Positions 53,793-64,000 of a stretch of 64,000 nt of DNA are shown piece after piece. The notes under the pieces are model-generated. The model saw nothing but the letters and a program-made list of their open reading frames with translations. It was not told where the DNA came from and searched no databases. Position 1 is the stretch's first letter; each line of letters begins with the position of its first letter. Position numbers and translations under genes: made by a program. The DNA lies in NCBI GenBank assembly GCA_963576735.1, contig OY755171.1, positions 14,074,001 through 14,138,000 on the forward strand, in the 5' to 3' direction. The stretch comes from Bedellia somnulentella (taxonomy: Eukaryota; Arthropoda; Insecta; Lepidoptera; Bedelliidae).

Positions 53793-56700
53793 ATGACTGA
53801 TTCCAAAGACTTAATTCTTCAGAAAATTCAAGAACAGGGTGATTTAGTTAGAAAACTTAAAGCAGCTAAAGAGTCTAAAGAAAAGGTTGGTATGATCACA
53901 CAACATTACATCTATTCATTCAAAATATAGTTTAGTTTGTTTTTAGCTATATTTGTAATAAACATCACATTTTTGCAGTACTATTGCCAAAAAATTCTGG
54001 GTTCCTTCCCTATCTAAAACATGACTTAGTAAACCCTTCACTCTCCTATCAGTATGGAATTAAATAAATAAAGCCATTTGGCCTTTTAGGGTAGCAACTT
54101 AAATGTAGCTACAGAAATATAAAGGGATGAGCTGGCTATGTATTTACAAGAACCCTTAAAGCTAAATGATGACAAACAGTGGTATTATACCTACGGATCA
54201 TTGGATATATTAATTTTATTTGATAGACAATTCTATTGGGTTGTCGAAACATTATTGAAAGATGTCCTGCAACTTAGCAGCTATTGTACTCTTATGTCAA
54301 ACTCACTGAGAGTGGCATGGAAAGAGGAAATATGTATGCCATTAAAAGCCATTTTAATATAATTACTATTGTATTAAAATAAATAGTATCTAAATTATTG
54401 TGTTTCAAGAGAGTTTAACCTACTCAATACTTTATTTGCGCTCCACAATGGTTGTTAAAGTTATAAAATATTTTCTTAGTATCACATTATGGACCTGATT
54501 AATAAAGTAATAAAAAAGAAATAGAACTGTTTTGGTTCAGCATTTCTAAAGCCAAATACCTATCAATTTATTTATACAATGTTATTTTAATTAAAAAAAA
54601 AAGGAAACATTTTCGCTTCTATTAGTTTTTGTATTTTTCCATTGGAATTAGTATTAAATATTATTTTATAACCAATATGAAACAAAATTGAAACATTTGC
54701 TTATTTATAGGATCCAAATTGTGGCATGGATTTAAATCTCAGCGAGTTAAATACTCACTTATCAAATTTTAGTTACATTTGTGGTTATGAGCCAACTAAA
54801 ACTGACACAATTTATAGAAATAAATTATCTGAAAAAAGAGTTAATATAAATCCATATAGTCATATCATGAGATGGTGGTACCATATGCGGAGTTTCACAG
54901 ATGATGAAGAGTCAAACTTTTCTAGTTCTGATATCCCAGAGTTTCTAACTAAACAAACCAAAAAGTGTTTGGATACTCAGGTGAGATGCCAGTGGAACCA
55001 TTCATTTCTCACCTGCTGTGCATATGGCATGCAATTGTAAATATATAACTCTTATAGAAACATTTACTTTGTCTGTAGTACTTCAAGCCTGAGTAAGGTG
55101 ATTTATGCTTATGAGATATTTTATTTTATGATATTTGTTTTGGACTGTAAAAAAAATATAATTTATCTTATTTCTTAGCTTTTTTCTTTTTCAATTGAAG
55201 TTGTTTGACTAAAAGACATGATTTTAACCTTAGAATACTTAAACACATTTGCATTGTTGTGCTATTTGGTTGCCGTTGATGCTGATAAAAATCCAAAGAT
55301 CCTTATTACTCTGGAAAGTTCAAGATCTGCTTGACTCTCTGTGCCATAGTTTTATTCAGTGTGTAGCTAGTATTTTAACTATATTTTCGGAATATCTGTA
55401 AATGATTGTAAATAAATATGAGATAACTCTAAATATGGTATTCCATCATCACCTAGTAAAATATTAATGTAAATTATGAATAACATTATTTTGTTTTTGT
55501 TCTGGGTAATTCATCAGTGGTGATGGAATCCTGTATTTGGTTTTAACTATCAAAGAAACAGTTAGCCAATATGTTTGCTTTCAAATTATTTGGTATTCTC
55601 AAAAGTAGATCAACTACAAGCTTGTTGCGTAACAACTGTCACAAGCATTGTGTAAAAAGTATTGCAACAACATCTTGTAATCAACAGGTAGGTTATGCTT
55701 GGTGTTGGTCAAAAAATTGATGTAGTAGTTTTAGATTTTCCAAGATGTTTATATTGTTAAGTTATGATTACTTGTATGTATTGTTTAGTCACATAAATTA
55801 TAAATCTTGTATATCCTTGGAATGTTAGTGTTTTTTTTTAAAAGTTCTTTTTCTGTCATAAAACAAGAAACATTATTGAAACATTAGTTTTTTTTATTAC
55901 AGATACAAGAGGAAGTATCAAAGTTATTAGAACTTAAGGCTCAATTAGCTGGAGAAGATGCTGCCGCCGGGCCACAAAAATTCATTCTCAAGACGCCAAA
56001 AGGCACTCGAGATTATAACCCTCAACAAATGGCTATTAGGAATGGAGTGTTAGACAAAATTGTAGAAGTCTTCAAAAGACATGGAGCAGAATGTATTGAT
56101 ACACCTGTTTTTGAATTGAAGGTTTGTCTTATATTTATGATGGTTTATGTATTCCCTCTTTTTGTTGATTTAAGTTAAATACTTAAATCTGCTTTATAAT
56201 AGATTGGAGTCTAACTAAGCTATTGTCATACAAATTAATAAAGTATTTTTTTGCGTGTTATATAATTCATCTGGTTTCTTTATTAAAAACTGAAACTTTT
56301 TATTTTATTTTCTTGACTAAATAGCTGGTCTCAACTTTTGCCCTCTTAGCTTTACGATGATATTGGATTTAAATAACTTGGTGGGAAGATAATGAATTAA
56401 AATAATTATTTAATACCTTTGACAAATTATTGAAATATTAGCATGATTTTATATTATACAGGCATGAGATGCTCAGCAACCTATTTAAAAGTGGTTCACT
56501 TGCTAGTTAATTGGTTTTTTTTTCTTTACTTTGATGGTCTTTGCCTAAACAACTACTTTTTCTTTTAAGAGTTTGAATTTACTTTACCAGGTGGTCTGCT
56601 CATTTGCCAAAAGCTTATGAGAAATATACTATTTTCCATTATTTATAAGATTTAATATTGAGAGGTTTATATTAACAGTTGTTATATTTTTATATCCATA

Positions 56701-59700
56701 AATTAATCTCTTTTAATTTTGATGATTTTATTAATAATTCAACTATAAGTGATATTTATCAATTTGTGATCTGTTTTCCAATCTATTTTAACATCAAGCA
56801 TTTTTTTCTTTGTAGTGTTTGAATGGAAATAATTTTAAACTTATTTGTGTTGCCGTTTTCCGCATTGATTTCAGAAAGTTCCAACTCAGGCATTAGGAGT
56901 AATTTTCAGTTGATAATTTTCTTGTTAAATCATTTTCCCTACAAAACCTATAATCATGCACTACCACACTACTACTACTCTAATACAATCATTGCTATTT
57001 CCAGGAAGTACTAACTGGAAAATATGGTGAAGATTCAAAGCTAATATATGATTTGAAAGACCAAGGAGGTGAGATATTAGCACTGCGGTACGACTTAACA
57101 GTTCCGTTAGCGCGCTACCTGGCTATGAGCAAGATAAGCAACTTGAAACGATACCACATTGCTAAAGTTTATAGGAGAGATAACCCCTCTATGAGCCGAG
57201 GAAGATATAGGGAGTTTTATCAATGTGTAAGTTGGTGCTTTTTTGACTAAATAATGTTGTATAATAAATATCTACTGTTGTATTGGAGGACCATTTGTGA
57301 TCTAGATTGATTTTGTATATCTTTTTGTAAAATTTAATTAATTGAACACAATATTTGTACACTGTCCAAGCAAAACGTGTGTACTCTGAATACAGGGTGA
57401 CAATAATGTCACTATATGTTTAAAAGTACAGTGAATGTTTGAGTTCAAGACATTATTTATTTAAACACTTTATTGCATACACAAAAACACACAAACAGTA
57501 TATTACACAATAGTTACAACAGTACATGTACACAAAGGCGGACTTATCGCCTTAACGCGATTTCTTCCAGTCAACCTTTATGGTGAGGAACAAATTAGAC
57601 AACTCTTTAAAACATTATGGTCAAGTATATATGCAACTTAAATAGAACTTAACTAAACATAACTTATTTACAACCTGTATATTAATTATATATATAATAA
57701 TTATTATATCAAATACACTATACAATATCTTAATAAATATACATGTATATACATACTTATATAATATAATATAATAAATACAAATAAATACATATACCTA
57801 ACTTTATAAAATCTACCAACCTAAGGTTTTAAAAAAATGGGATTTCAGTTTATTTTTAAATATATTTAGTGATGATGACAGCCGTATGTCAACTGGTAGT
57901 GAGTTCCATAAATTAACTGCTCTGGCTGCAAAGGAATCACCATATGTAGCACTGTTATGAGAAGGTACACTCAACATCTTATTCTCCTGTGATCGCAAGG
58001 CACGGCCGTGGGAGCACAAGTATGTGAACTTGGAACGAAGATAATGGGGGGCAGCAGGATTATTAAGGGCATTATATAAAATACAGAGAATATGAGTATT
58101 CCTCCGAAGTCGAATTGGGAGCCACTTTAGTTGAGCGCGGTACTCAGAAATATGATCATATTTACGTAATCCAAAAATAAATCGGATACATAAATTCTGG
58201 AGAAGTTCGAGTTTGTTAAGTAGCTCCTCTGTGAGGTCAAGATAGCTTACATCTGCGTAATCGAGAATCGGAAGCAGTAGAGACTGCGCCAGCGTAATCT
58301 TAGTGTGGTGAGGCAGGAAAAATTGCAAGCGCTTAAGTGAGTGACAGGATGCAAAGACTTTTTTACTTACGGCTTCCACTTGGGGCAACCACGAAAATGT
58401 ACTGTCCATAATAACTCCCAAATTCTTGACAGAATTGACGAAGCGAATATCAGTGCCATCATAGGTCAACTTCTTATCTAGAGCAATATTTGCTTTGTTC
58501 AACAACCTCGAACTGCCAAAAATAATTGCCTGTGACTTATCAGGATTCAGCAGAAGTCCAAACTTCTTCACCCATTTCGATATTATCTCCAGGTTATTAT
58601 TTATGACATCAACTGCCGAGTTTATATCTTCCGGAAGAGCACTTGTGTAGATTTGAAGGTCGTCTGCATATAGGTATTATTGATACAAAATAATAATAAA
58701 TTGTATATTATGAAAAATAATGAAAATAGCATGCACGCACACTAAATTTTGAATAACTTTTAAATAAAATCTTTTATTCCAGGATTTTGATATAGCTGGC
58801 CAATACGACCCCATGGTACCAGATGCAGAATGTTTGAAAGTGGTCACAGAAATTTTGGACACATTAAATATTGGTAAATATGTGTTGAAAGTGAACCACA
58901 GAAGATTATTAGATGGGATGTTCGAAGCTTGCGGTGTGCCAGCTGACCAGTTTAGAACTACTTGCTCTTCAGTGGATAAGTTGGACAAGGTAATTGGACT
59001 AAGTAGAGAGAAAGTATTTAATTTGTGGACCAAAAGAAAAGATCCTTGTTAAGTTGAAGTATAATAACCTGGAAATCGAAATTATAGTATGTATCGCATA
59101 AACTTCGATTGCACAATGTTTGATTTCTGTGGAGGCTTTATATCGTGACGTTAATATCGAGTTGTTACGTGTTTAATTGTGGAATGAGAATCTTTTTGCA
59201 ATGTATCGCGTTTTAGCGATACTTGACCTATTTTCAGTAATGTTGAAAAAAAGAATCACTCTTTGTCTTATTAGTTTATCGTGTCTTCATAATATATCAA
59301 ACATTTTCAGTGATAAGGAATTTTTGCGTTTTGACTTGTAGAATGTGAGTCTTTTTGCAATGCTTTTCTTTCTTTACTTTGATGGTCCTTCGGATGACAC
59401 CGTTTTCTTAGGGATAACTCTAGACTCCAAGCTCCAATGGGGACCCCACATTAGCTCACTAGCTGGCAGGCTAAGTAGTGCTGCATATGCCGTTAGGAAA
59501 ATAAGACATTTGACAGATGTACAGACAGCTCGATTTATTTATTACAGCTATTTTCATAGTGTAATGTCTTACGGTATTTTGCTCTGGGGCAGAGCAGCTG
59601 ATGTTGGTTCCATATTTATTCTTCAAAAGAGAGCAATAAGAGCTATTTATAATTTGAGATCACGAGATTTCCTGACCTGAGAAAATTGTTTAAAACCATA

Positions 59701-62700
59701 AATATAATGACGCTGCCATGTCAATATATTTATGAAAATATTATGTATGTAAGAAAAAATCAGGCGTTTTTTGTAAAAAATAGTGACAGACATATTCGAA
59801 ATCTGAAAGACAACAATAAAATTTCAATACCTAAATACAGATTGTCAAAAGTAAATACATCTTTCATGGGGTTATGCGTGAAAATGTATAATAAAATAAC
59901 TGAGGACATTTTAAATTTATCAGAAACAAAATTCAAAGCAGTAGTTAAAAGAAATCTTAGTTCGAAAGCCTATTACAATGTCAATGATTACATTAATGAT
60001 GAAGTGGCTTGGTGTCATCAGGGCTCTGTGCAGGATGTTTCCGGGCTAACACCAAAATTGTAATGGACGTAAAAAAAGATGTGTGTTGACGAGTTTCTTA
60101 TGGGTTCTTCTCTCAACAAAACACCTTCGGAATCCGAAGTAAACTTAGCATTAAGTCGGAATTTGACTTTCAAAAAACAAAGATTTATCTTTTTACTTTC
60201 ATATAAATGATTATTTTATTTTAAAAGAAAAAAAAATGTTACAAGTCGCATCGCGTTTTAGCGAAACATTACCCATATTCAGTGAGGTTGAAAAATAAAA
60301 TCACTCATTGTCTTAGTAAATTTAATCGTGTTAACGCAAACATAACAACGATTTTGAGTGATATAAAATTGTTGCGTGATGAATTGTGGAATGTTAATAT
60401 ATTTGCAATGATACGAGTGGCATCGTCGCGTTTCTTGAAAACATTGCTTATTTTCAGTAAGGTTGATAAATAAAATCACTCAGTGTGATTGTTATAACTC
60501 AACAATTTTCGCACAAAATAAAACTGTCGAATCAGTCTGCATCACAATTTATGATGATGGATTGAAAAGCTATCAGACTATTCAGATAAGTAAATAAGAT
60601 TTTGTCGGCTAATAAAGACAATATTTTATTATATCTCAAAGTTTTCTATACATTTAAATTTATGATAACATGGAGAAGAACATACAGTAGCATAGTGTAA
60701 TAATTACTTTTAAAAGCATTGAAAAAGCTTAATTTTACATATTAACTATGTGCAACTTTTTTTTTTGTAGTCCCCGTGGGAAGAAGTAAGGAACGAAATA
60801 ATAAATGAAAAGGGCATAACTCCCGAGGCGGCGGACAAAATAGGCGAATATGTACGACTAAATGGCGGAATAGAGTTGGCAGAAAAACTACTCAGTGATG
60901 AGAAGTTATCCAAAACTAAAGCTGCTGTAGAAGGCCTTGATGGCATCAAACTGTTGCTCCACTATTGTGAACTTTATGGGATAAAGGATAAGATCGTTTT
61001 TGATCTGAGTTTGGCTCGAGGACTGGATTACTACACGGGATTGATTTATGAAGCTGTTTTTACTGGTAAGTTTTGATTTTATCTTAATTTCTTATTAGTT
61101 AAGTGGCGGTCCATAGTTAGCTTGGCCCAATGAGAATTAAATGGCGTGACTATGTGTATATGTGCTTGTTGTAACAGACAAGGTTACTCTTGTAATCGTA
61201 GCTACTACGATTCTCAGAAGTATAGTCATCTTACTAAAACTACAACACACTGGCTTAAAAAACGTTTATTTTAGAACAACTCCATTCATTAATATGCAAC
61301 GGATATAATGTAGGGTCTCGAATTTAATCTTGAAAAAGCATCATAAAAAGTTGTTGAGGCTGATTTTTAGGCGATGCGATAGGAGCATCCATCACCAATA
61401 TCCTCTATTATAAAATCTCCACTTCCAAAAGTTGCTGCGGAATTCCTGCGTCTGAATTATTCACTTTACTTTCCGCTGCCCAGCTTGGCGTTCTCACAGC
61501 TACCGAATAAATACTTGATACAATATATACAATTTCCCATCCAATTACGCTGAATTAATTAAACATACAAAACATCTAATTCAAGGTTTATTAAATATGA
61601 ATTGGCTTCTATCGTGTTTCTAATAAATAAAGAATAAATAAAGGAAAGAAAAATTTCGACACAGGTACCCAAAAAATTTTTCTTTCCTTTATTTATTAGT
61701 AATAATCCCCACATGAGGTTTTCATGAACAAAAAGATTAAATTTCTATCGTGTTTGCCACAATAATTTCACCAGTATTGAGTGAATAATTTCGCGCGCAT
61801 ATAATAAAGACAACTAATAATCAATATAGTAATTAAATAATGTAAATTTCAGAGCCATTGAAGCTTGGCGGAGAAGAGTTATCAGTCGGATCCATAGCTG
61901 GAGGAGGTCGTTACGATAATCTCGTCGGCATGTTTGACTCTAAGAACAAGCAGGTATGATTATGTGTATTAGTTTCGAGTTTTTAATGCCACTTGAATGT
62001 TAAGTGATGCACATTATTAGCTGGGTAGTTTTGGGTGCGAATAGCACTCACCCATTCCTTCTCGCGGTTGTCGATGCGGTTAGAGAGCCATCACCAACAG
62101 CCTTTATTTTTAATTTTTTTCTGCTCTCAACTTCCATAAGTGGTTTTTAGTTTGTAGGAATTTCTTATTATGAAGCTCTTGCTACCAACATAGCTAGCTA
62201 GGGATATCAACCAGTGAGCATATGTATGTAGAACGTTGAAAAACCACAGCTCTACTAAATTTCCTCTTAACCCTCAGGTACCCTGTGTCGGTGTAAGTGT
62301 AGGCGTAGAGCGAATATTCTCGGTGATGGAAGCGAAATTGGCCGCTGGTGAAATGAAGGTCCGCACGAATGATGTCGAAGTGTATGTCGCTTCTGCACAG
62401 AAAAACTTCCTTGAAGAGCGCATGAAGATCTGTACGGAACTGTGGAATGCAGGGATTAAGGTCAGTTATCATCATCATTATATTATACATACATATACTC
62501 ACGGCTATAACTCCCTAGAAGGGGTAGCCAGAGCCAAGGAATTATAAATTCCTCAGCCACTTTTGGAAGTTGAGTGGGGAAAAGGTGGTAAAATAAAGGT
62601 TGTTGGTGATGGGTCTCCAGCCGCATCGCCTAAAAATCCCTTAAAAGCCCAAATACCGTTAGTCGCCTCTTACGTACATCCACCGGAAGAAATGGGGTAG

Positions 62701-63593
62701 TGCCATTCTAAGCCGACACTACACAGCTAAAGTAAGACATTATGAGTAAAATATTGTCCGTTCTGATTTTATCTTAAATAGTGGTTTTGCATTACAAAAC
62801 CAACACTGATTGATGAATTAGCTAATACAAACGAGTACATGTAGAATTGCACCAAAAGTTCCATTTCTTTAGTCACCTTTCACGAGATTATGCAAAGAGA
62901 TCTGTTGGGACATTTGAACGAAGGTCAGTGTGTTTAACCAGCTCATTTGCTAGTTCAATAGTCTGGTGTGATAACAAATTCTCTGAAACTAGAAAAGACA
63001 CCGTGGAACAGCAAATTTATTTGTTTTAAGAAATATTATTTTCCGCATTTTTAGTAGTATTTTTTTAATTCCTATATTTTGTGGCAAAATTTTTTTATTA
63101 TGAGTTTCCTAGCATCACAATATGTAACATTGTTATGTTTGGTTTGGAACATAATGGTATTCCAATGAAGAGCCCATTTATTTATTTGTAGATAAGTTAA
63201 AAGAAAAATTTTGAATTTTTAAAAATATGTTAATAAAAATTTTAATGACTAAAAAGAACCAAAACTACCCTAGACCTAGACATGAAAACTTCCTTATTAT
63301 TATCTTGTAGCTAATAATGCCTTTAACTAATTCCTAATGTATTAATTTTCCATATGCAGACGGAACAATCCTACAAGAAGAACCCAAAAATGCTGAACCA
63401 ATTGCAGCATTGTGAAGACACTGGTATTCCCTTAGCTGTCGTACTTGGCGAGTCAGAACTTAAAAGAGGAATTGTGAAAATTCGAGATATTACCACGAGA
63501 GAAGAGACAGATGTTCCTAAAGAAAATCTTGTGGACGAACTCAAAATAAGAATTAAACAGCTAAATCTAAAAAAAGTTAACGGAACATCATAG
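53793..63593 (+). CDS. HisRS: Histidyl-tRNA synthetase (HARS)
   Basis: Cytosolic form, eight exons: 53793-53885, 55903-56121, 57005-57226, 58783-58989, 60771-61065, 61853-61953, 62278-62460, 63360-63593. Phases agree at all junctions (phase 1 after exon 5, otherwise 0); 517 aa, the usual metazoan size. It charges tRNA-His with histidine. Residues about 8-50 form the WHEP helical hairpin ([32 protein letters not shown]). The class II catalytic core follows: motif 1 region [13 protein letters not shown], motif 2 [20 protein letters not shown], HisA signature [20 protein letters not shown] and motif 3 [11 protein letters not shown]. The anticodon-binding domain is [20 protein letters not shown] to EELVDELK-like end and NGTS-stop. 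AATAAA lies at 63806-63811. Two further in-frame exons (54711-54980, 55571-55687) predict alternative forms and are listed separately. Introns hold LINE, satellite, SINE-A and trl sequences. Confidence 0.96.
54711..54980 (+). CDS. HisRS: HARS cassette exon: GST-C/eEF1B-like domain
   Basis: An open 90-codon block bounded by TTATTTATAG and GTGAGATG, phase 0 at both ends, so it can be included or skipped without shifting HARS. The peptide has [20 protein letters not shown] (like the SYI-GY-P motif of eEF1B and CARS N-terminal GST-C domains), [10 protein letters not shown], and [12 protein letters not shown] (like HALRWYNHIKSY of eEF1B), then an acidic FTDDEESN linker. It would sit between the two WHEP helices; the product would be about 607 aa. 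In eEF1B and aminoacyl-tRNA synthetases such domains mediate complex assembly. Its use in HARS is inferred only from sequence. Confidence 0.72.
55571..55687 (+). CDS. HisRS: HARS alternative first exon: mitochondrial presequence
   Basis: ATG at 55571 opens 39 codons ending at a GTAGGT donor (55688), phase 0, fitting directly onto the exon at 55903. The peptide [20 protein letters not shown] continues with several Lys/His and no Asp or Glu, as expected for a matrix-targeting presequence. Animals need HisRS in both cytosol and mitochondria, and several make both from one gene (family knowledge). The predicted mitochondrial form is 525 aa and lacks exon 1, hence the first WHEP helix. Confidence 0.78.
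57356..57430 (+). mobile_element. SINE-B internal fragment
   Basis: ACACTGTCCAAGCAAAACGT, GTACTCTGAATACAGGGTGA; middle part of SINE-B only, in HARS intron after exon 57005-57226. Confidence 0.6.
57450..58675 (-). mobile_element. LINE (jockey/CR1-like), 5'-truncated, in HARS intron
   Basis: Minus strand, antisense to HARS. The open frame runs from about 58675 ([18 protein letters not shown], the YADD box) through [80 protein letters not shown] and [20 protein letters not shown] to the stop at 57813, without internal stops. A 3' UTR of about 350 bp follows, with TTTATTGCATACAC on the plus strand. Same family as the decayed copy around the hAT element at 11-17.5 kb. N-terminal RT and endonuclease parts are missing. 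Confidence 0.9.
59088..60480 (+). repeat. Satellite-like units (~112-172 bp) split by a LINE
   Basis: In the HARS intron after exon 58783-58989. Repeated blocks: ATCGCGTTTTAGCGA with ATTTTCAGTAA and GAATCACTC at about 59202-59280, 60250-60310 and 60425-60485, and a GGAATG...TTTGCAATG end at about 59178, 59340 and 60388. About two units lie before, and nearly two after, a LINE inserted at about 59362-60235. Confidence 0.65.
59362..60235 (+). mobile_element. LINE RT remnant (jockey-like)
   Basis: Plus strand. [47 protein letters not shown] and [12 protein letters not shown] to a stop near 59680, then a frameshift and [20 protein letters not shown] to a stop at 60061-60063. Followed by a 3' UTR (CGGAATCCGAAGTAAACTTA). 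5'-truncated and broken. Confidence 0.85.
61340..61500 (+). mobile_element. Strongly diverged SINE-A
   Basis: GATTTTTAGGCGATGCGATA, CATCACCAATATCCT, CTTCCAAAAGTTGC; ends lost. HARS intron. Confidence 0.5.
61620..61742. mobile_element. Palindromic trl copy, 13-bp TSD
   Basis: AATAAATAAAGGAAAGAAAA and TTTCGACACAGG, then after a few bases the inverse, AATTTTTCTTTCCTTTATTT to CATGAGGTTTTCATGAAC. TSD TTCTATCGTGTTT at 61607-61619 and 61743-61755. The tRNA-like part is nearly all missing. HARS intron. Confidence 0.88.
62022..62228 (+). mobile_element. Diverged SINE-A in HARS intron
   Basis: AGCTGGGTAGTTTTGGGTGC head, GAGCCATCACCAACAGCCTT, and CAGTGAGCATATGTATG tail, ending about 50 bp before the exon at 62278. 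Confidence 0.75.
62487..62728 (-). mobile_element. SINE-A copy in HARS last intron
   Basis: Minus orientation, complete, ATACATATACTCACGGCTAT to GCCGACACTACACAGC, starting 27 bp after the exon end at 62460. Confidence 0.92.
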
Positions 63594-63805
63594 ATCAATG
63601 TTATAGATCAGTTTTGTGTTTTTTAGGACATGCTTAATTTATTTGAATTAATGTTCTTGGCAATGAATATAAGATTAATAGAGGTATAAGATGTTCCTGT
63701 TTGATCTTCAAATATATGTATTAATAATTATGTACAAAAGTAATATTTATAATATAACATCTTTGTTGTACTTGATGTCAAACACGAAATCTACTCTAAA
63801 TATAA

Positions 63806-63811
63806 AATAAA
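63806..63811 (+). terminator. HARS poly(A) signal
   Basis: AATAAA about 215 bp after the HARS stop codon, followed by AT-rich sequence. No gene is seen from here to 64000. Confidence 0.6.
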
Positions 63812-64000
63812 AGATGAATACACAAAAACAATAACATGATTTGAAGTAATTAGTTTGCTAAGATTATTTTTGTTATTTTTAGTAGAATAGTGATTTATTT
63901 ATGTTTCACAGATTTGAATTACAATTTTCTTTCTTAGATAATTTCATACACTGAGCTGAGCTCCTTATATCTTTAAAAGACTTTGCGAAAGTATAGATAA

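Noticed and set aside
54138..54362. 74-codon frame between HARS exon 1 and the cassette
   Set aside because: No acceptor/donor pair in a matching phase and no recognisable motif.
1..64000. CRISPR array, operon or bacterial origin features
   Set aside because: Repeats are dispersed or long tandem units without spacers of constant length, and genes have spliceosomal introns; the window is eukaryotic.

Overview
This window looks like nuclear DNA of an insect, most likely a moth or butterfly (Lepidoptera). It is AT-rich. Its genes carry many short introns with GT/AG borders, long introns and spacers are filled with SINE, RTE, hAT and Tc1/mariner-type elements, and an EXD1 gene is present (known as a piRNA factor in silkworm). 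The species is not identified. All exon models were assembled by eye from splice signals, reading phase and protein-family knowledge.

Host genes. (1) 2083-8369 (+): 3' exons of an unidentified lysine-rich protein. (2) 18691-23549 (-): a complete multi-exon gene for a small secreted cysteine-containing protein of unknown function. (3) 27659-27825 (-): one orphan terminal exon with a CxxC zinc-binding pattern. (4) 33778-34124 (+): VMA21, a V-ATPase assembly factor. (5) 34194-36574 (+): EXD1, starting only 69 bp after the VMA21 stop. (6) 40379-46098 (-): complete VPS36 (ESCRT-II). (7) 53793-63593 (+): complete histidyl-tRNA synthetase (HARS). It has two first exons, one predicted to be a mitochondrial presequence. 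It also has a phase 0-0 cassette exon encoding a GST-C/eEF1B-like domain that would be inserted inside the WHEP hairpin. That cassette is the most interesting protein-level observation here.

Mobile DNA. Three short-repeat families recur. SINE-A (~240 bp, head GCTGTGTAGTGTCGGCTTAG, tail GCCGTGAGTATATGTATG) has about 20 copies. SINE-B (~350 bp) is tRNA-derived, with clear A-box- and B-box-like motifs. The 'trl' repeat holds a 73-nt tRNA-like cloverleaf; it forms a ~317-bp tandem array at 1-1360 and also occurs as palindromic copies flanked by 12-13 bp target-site duplications (TSDs). RTE-clade LINEs (5885-7690, 31346-32662 and fragments) share their 3' end with SINE-A and, more loosely, with SINE-B, suggesting that RTE machinery mobilises the SINEs. 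Three hAT-type elements have perfect 8-bp TSDs (12457-17113, 24756-26057, 49012-52610); the first carries a broken transposase and splits an older LINE. A 1.9-kb element at 3701-5620 is studded with ACGGTCGCGAC motifs and splits an RTE fragment. A Tc1/mariner-type non-autonomous element is present twice in opposite orientation; one copy ends about 155 bp upstream of the VMA21 start codon.

Layout: 1-1360 trl array; 1.4-8.5 kb lysine-rich gene with transposons in its last intron; 9-12.4 kb composite repeats and LINE; 12.5-17.1 kb hAT; 18.6-23.6 kb secreted-protein gene; 24-33.6 kb mainly transposons; 33.7-37 kb VMA21-EXD1; 37-39.7 kb repeats; 40-46.1 kb VPS36; 46.3-52.6 kb nested transposons; 53.8-63.8 kb HARS. 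I saw no CRISPR array, no rRNA and no convincing functional tRNA gene.
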